Shown: piece by piece, positions 61,112-64,000 of the stretch
Layout of the letters: every line of letters begins with the position of its first letter
Position numbering within the stretch: position 1 is the first letter of the stretch
Source: Stictocephala bisonia
Taxonomy: Eukaryota; Arthropoda; Insecta; Hemiptera; Membracidae
NCBI GenBank assembly: GCA_035578905.1
Contig: JAQJVL010000057.1
Coordinates: 2,666,001 to 2,730,000, forward strand
DNA length: 64,000 nt
Reading direction: 5' to 3'
The notes under the pieces: generated by a model
Database searches by the model: none
Seen by the model: the letters and a program-made list of their open reading frames with translations, nothing else
Told to the model about the DNA's origin: nothing
Position numbers and translations under genes: made by a program

Positions 61112-63128
61112 AATATATTCGTTGTGGACCCTGAACCGTATTATTAGTTAAAAAATAAAGATATTGTAAAACTATAATTGAATAATATTAATAAAAATAT
61201 TATTGAATCATATTAATATTAGGACTAGTTAGTATTATTATCTATATACTCAAGTTTGTATATATCTATTTATATATCTATGTAATTACTCTGTTCGACG
61301 CGACAAATTCTCTCTGACCCTGACGGCCATTTGGAGACAGGAATAAAATAATGTTGCCAACCTACTACTAACAAGACAAAAGACGTTTATCGAAGAAACA
61401 AACTTTTACTACTGTCGGCGCAGAGAGAACGTGCACCCGAGTTTGAAGATTGTTTTCTAAGCAACTAAGAGGCCTACGAAAAATCTAATCACACCATTGT
61501 TCTCCTCGTTTAGTTGTACGCTATGAAATATGTATTTTTTAATTTAATTAAATTTGTAAATAATTTTAATCCTATTTGGATCAAAAAAAGTACCGGAATT
61601 TTAACTAGTTTTCGCTCTACATCAAATTGACTCCGTTATTACTAAAAAAGCCGTTAATTTATCATATTTATATTTTAAACCCTGTTTTATAGGAATGTTT
61701 TCTATATGTTTTATTCATTTTAGAATTTTATCTTTTCGAGAGAAGATAAAGTTCTTATCAATTCCCCTGGAAAATTGTTTCATAGCTTCTAAATGTTATA
61801 AAATTAATTACTTGGCCTTGTTCTGATTCTTAAGATATGTTTAGTTACGTTAACTTTGTATATGTAAGTAAATGCAGTGATTTTATATTGGCTTAAATCA
61901 ATTAAAATTTATCAATTTAAAGTTATTTTAGATTGATTTAAATCTATTTAAAAATACTGGATTTATTTAAACAAATGAAAATAATTTTTTTAGACTAGTT
62001 TGTGCTAATTCAACCTACTGATAGGCTTTTTGACATTTTGTAAGTAAAAAAACTATTAAAGTTAGAACATTGAAATTTTAACCCATGTTTTAAGAGGTTA
62101 GCTATTAACAGAATAATTAATTTCTTGAATTTTTACTTTGATATAAAGTGTAATTGGACATACCTTATTTTTAAATTGATTTTACGTGGAAATAACAATG
62201 TTTTTAAAAATGATTATTCTATATTATTCCTTTCATTAATTGTAACTCTTCTCCATAAATCGTCTATAAAATAAGTAAATTCTTGTGTATTTTAATTTTA
62301 TGTTTCCATGTTGACTTTTAAAAATATTTTATTACCCCAGTAGCATCTGAGGTAAAAATAATTAAAGAAAGTTCATATATTATGCAATTACAATGATTCA
62401 GAGGTAATTAACCGGAATATTATCCAGCAAGGAACTGTTAGTTTGGTAATAAATTCTGTAATCAACATAAATACGGGTTATGGCAACACTGAGAAAGTTC
62501 AAGGAAGCCGTAATGGCGGCAAATTTACTGTCAAGAAACACGCTTCAAGAAGCAATAACAACTTATTATTTTGCATTAATTGCTCGCTGTCTACCCGGTT
62601 CGAGGCTAACGGTAAATCAAACACGTGATGACAAGATTTATTACTGCAGGAACCTGCACTTGAACGAATCAGAAAAATTAAAAATACACCCGACAAAAAT
62701 GCTCATATGATTTGGAATATTTAATTTAATATATATGTTGTATTCTATATACAAAGTGGGGAAAAATATGGAAACGCTTTCACAACAATGTTATTTAACG
62801 TTATTTGGCAAGCAAGGACACGTATGAATGTAAGTTTTTCTTTTTTCTTTTAGTTTTATGATTTACTATTAAGTTAATAAATGTGTGAATGAGCGTGTGA
62901 TCCAGTTGAAGAGAGCGTGTGTGAGGGTGTAAGTGGAATTTCATAATCTTATTTTTATTTCTAAGTCTGTTAATTTATTTTATACTTGTAATTACACAAA
63001 TCATTTCACTATGGTTATTAATTTTATTTACCATAAAATATTTTTTTTATTATAATAGTTATTGTTACTTTTATTCAGTTGCAATTACTATATTTAACTG
63101 TTATAATTGTAATTATTTTTGTATCAGG
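61112..63128. other. Copy B of 14311-16330, no recognisable gene
   Basis: Nearly identical to copy A. The small frame at 62443 onward is shortened by a one-base insertion relative to copy A. Confidence 0.5.
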
Positions 63129-63254
63129 TTAAGTGGAAGAAGGGACTTTCTAGTCCCAACTTCGCCTGGTTAAATAAAGAGGTATTCCATTCCATTCCAT
63201 TCCATTCCATTCCATTCCATTCCATTCCATTCCATTTCATTTCATTTCATTTAT
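63129..63254 (+). mobile_element. LINE 3' end with (ATTCC)n tail, copy B version
   Basis: Counterpart of 16330-16455, with about the same number of ATTCC units. Confidence 0.7.
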
Positions 63255-63813
63255 TCCATAAATAATTTGATAGTTTAACTTTGTTAAATTATTTTGTTTC
63301 ATAGAGAATAATTTTTTATCAGAATAATTTACTTTAAACCGTTAAATAGCGGATAAAAAAACATTGGTCAAATAAGTTACTTTGAAATTCAAATGACCGC
63401 TACTCTGGAAAGGATAAACTTTTCAAAGTCCAGTTTGCGGCAATTAATTTCTCTTGAATAGAAGTTTCATTTGATACAACACTCGACCTAGGCTTACATT
63501 GAAGATTTTCATTCAACTCCTCGTGGGCCGTCCCCCTGACAAGATGAAATGTCGCTAATGGTGTCAAAAAGTGTGTTCGTTTGTAACCATAATGATGTAC
63601 AAGAGTTCACTTTTACTCATGAAGTCATAACTCAATAACTCTTTTATTCGACCAAAATCAACATGTTACATGCATTAGTCTTGTCAACATTTCTGTATTA
63701 ATTATATTACTTTCCACTGTTAAAATATACACAATAACAACATAATAATAATATATAACTCGAAAATGATCATGAATATTTAATTCAAATTTAAACTCTT
63801 GTTATGTGTTTTT

Positions 63814-64000
63814 CAAAAATCTTGAGCACCGTCAGTCATGAACTCCCGGACGCTGTAAAAACACTTTTTAATCAAAAAGGATTTTAGTTTGTTTTTAAAG
63901 CTCAAGTGGTTTGACTCGGTTTGAAAGGTTTTTGGGAGTTTGTTGAAAATTGCTATTGCATTAAATAAGATATGTTTTCTGAAGAAAGCTGTGCGATGTG
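63814..64000 (-). pseudogene. LINE reverse-transcriptase C-terminus, copy B version
   Basis: Counterpart of 17013-17200: FKNKLKSFLIKKCFYSVREF to the stop, cut by the window end. The rest of the LINE is expected beyond the window if the duplication continues. Confidence 0.8.

Larger units (their letters stand above)
46794..64000. repeat. Long direct duplication, copy B
   Basis: Second copy of 1-17200. Between about 49.4 and 58 kb it differs from copy A mainly by one-base insertions and deletions, many in homopolymers, and it contains a C20 run that copy A lacks. From about 60 kb on it is nearly identical, differing by occasional substitutions. This uneven pattern suggests poor consensus quality rather than biological divergence in the middle part. 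The match starts where the window's own copy A starts, so the true left boundary could lie further left. Confidence 0.95.

Overview
The window is AT-rich, repeat-dense animal DNA, most likely from an insect. The evidence for that is a short run of the arthropod telomere motif TTAGG, a Penelope-like element, insect-style tRNA-headed SINEs, non-LTR retrotransposons, and pogo/Tigger and hAT DNA transposons. There are no operons and no prokaryotic gene organisation. A hemipteran would fit, but that is a guess. There is one assembly gap, 98 N at 20761-20858. Almost nothing here is ordinary host coding sequence. The only intact long reading frame is a 559-residue Tigger transposase at 29860-31539.

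Layout. Positions 1-17200 and 46794-64000 are two copies of one sequence in direct orientation, about 46.8 kb apart. Both run off the window, so they look like parts of two tandem units or of a false (haplotig-type) assembly duplication. Each copy carries a 102-bp minisatellite, a degenerate foldback element, a 121-bp minisatellite, two tRNA-headed SINE heads, a LINE 3' end with an ATTCC tail and the 3' end of a LINE reading frame. Copy B is full of single-base indels from about 49.4 to 58 kb, including a C20 run, and looks like poor consensus there. A 470-bp piece of the same unit occurs a third time at 40149-40616.

The single-copy part (17.2-46.8 kb) contains, in order: a LINE reverse-transcriptase pseudogene split by a G-rich 36-bp minisatellite; a Penelope-like fragment with a recognisable hammerhead-ribozyme core; the gap; a 43-bp tandem repeat; a foldback element; a SINE that carries four units of the same 36-bp minisatellite plus seven TTAGG units; a 5.3-kb foldback element with a hAT in its left arm and the intact Tigger in its right arm; two candidate exons of an unrecognised minus-strand host gene (35927-35971 and 33658-33767) that join in phase 0; more SINEs; and a composite region at 40.1-45.3 kb. 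That last region has a 560-bp pure GT array, a MITE, a second LINE RT pseudogene split by the same 36-bp minisatellite, and a 19-bp minisatellite. It may be bounded by hAT-type ends.

The most unusual signal is the 36-bp minisatellite. Its core GGGTGGGCGGGTGGG is a textbook G-quadruplex motif. It occurs at four loci, inside two different LINE RT genes and inside a mobile SINE, which suggests that it spreads with or into retroelements. All calls come from reading the sequence; no database search was possible.
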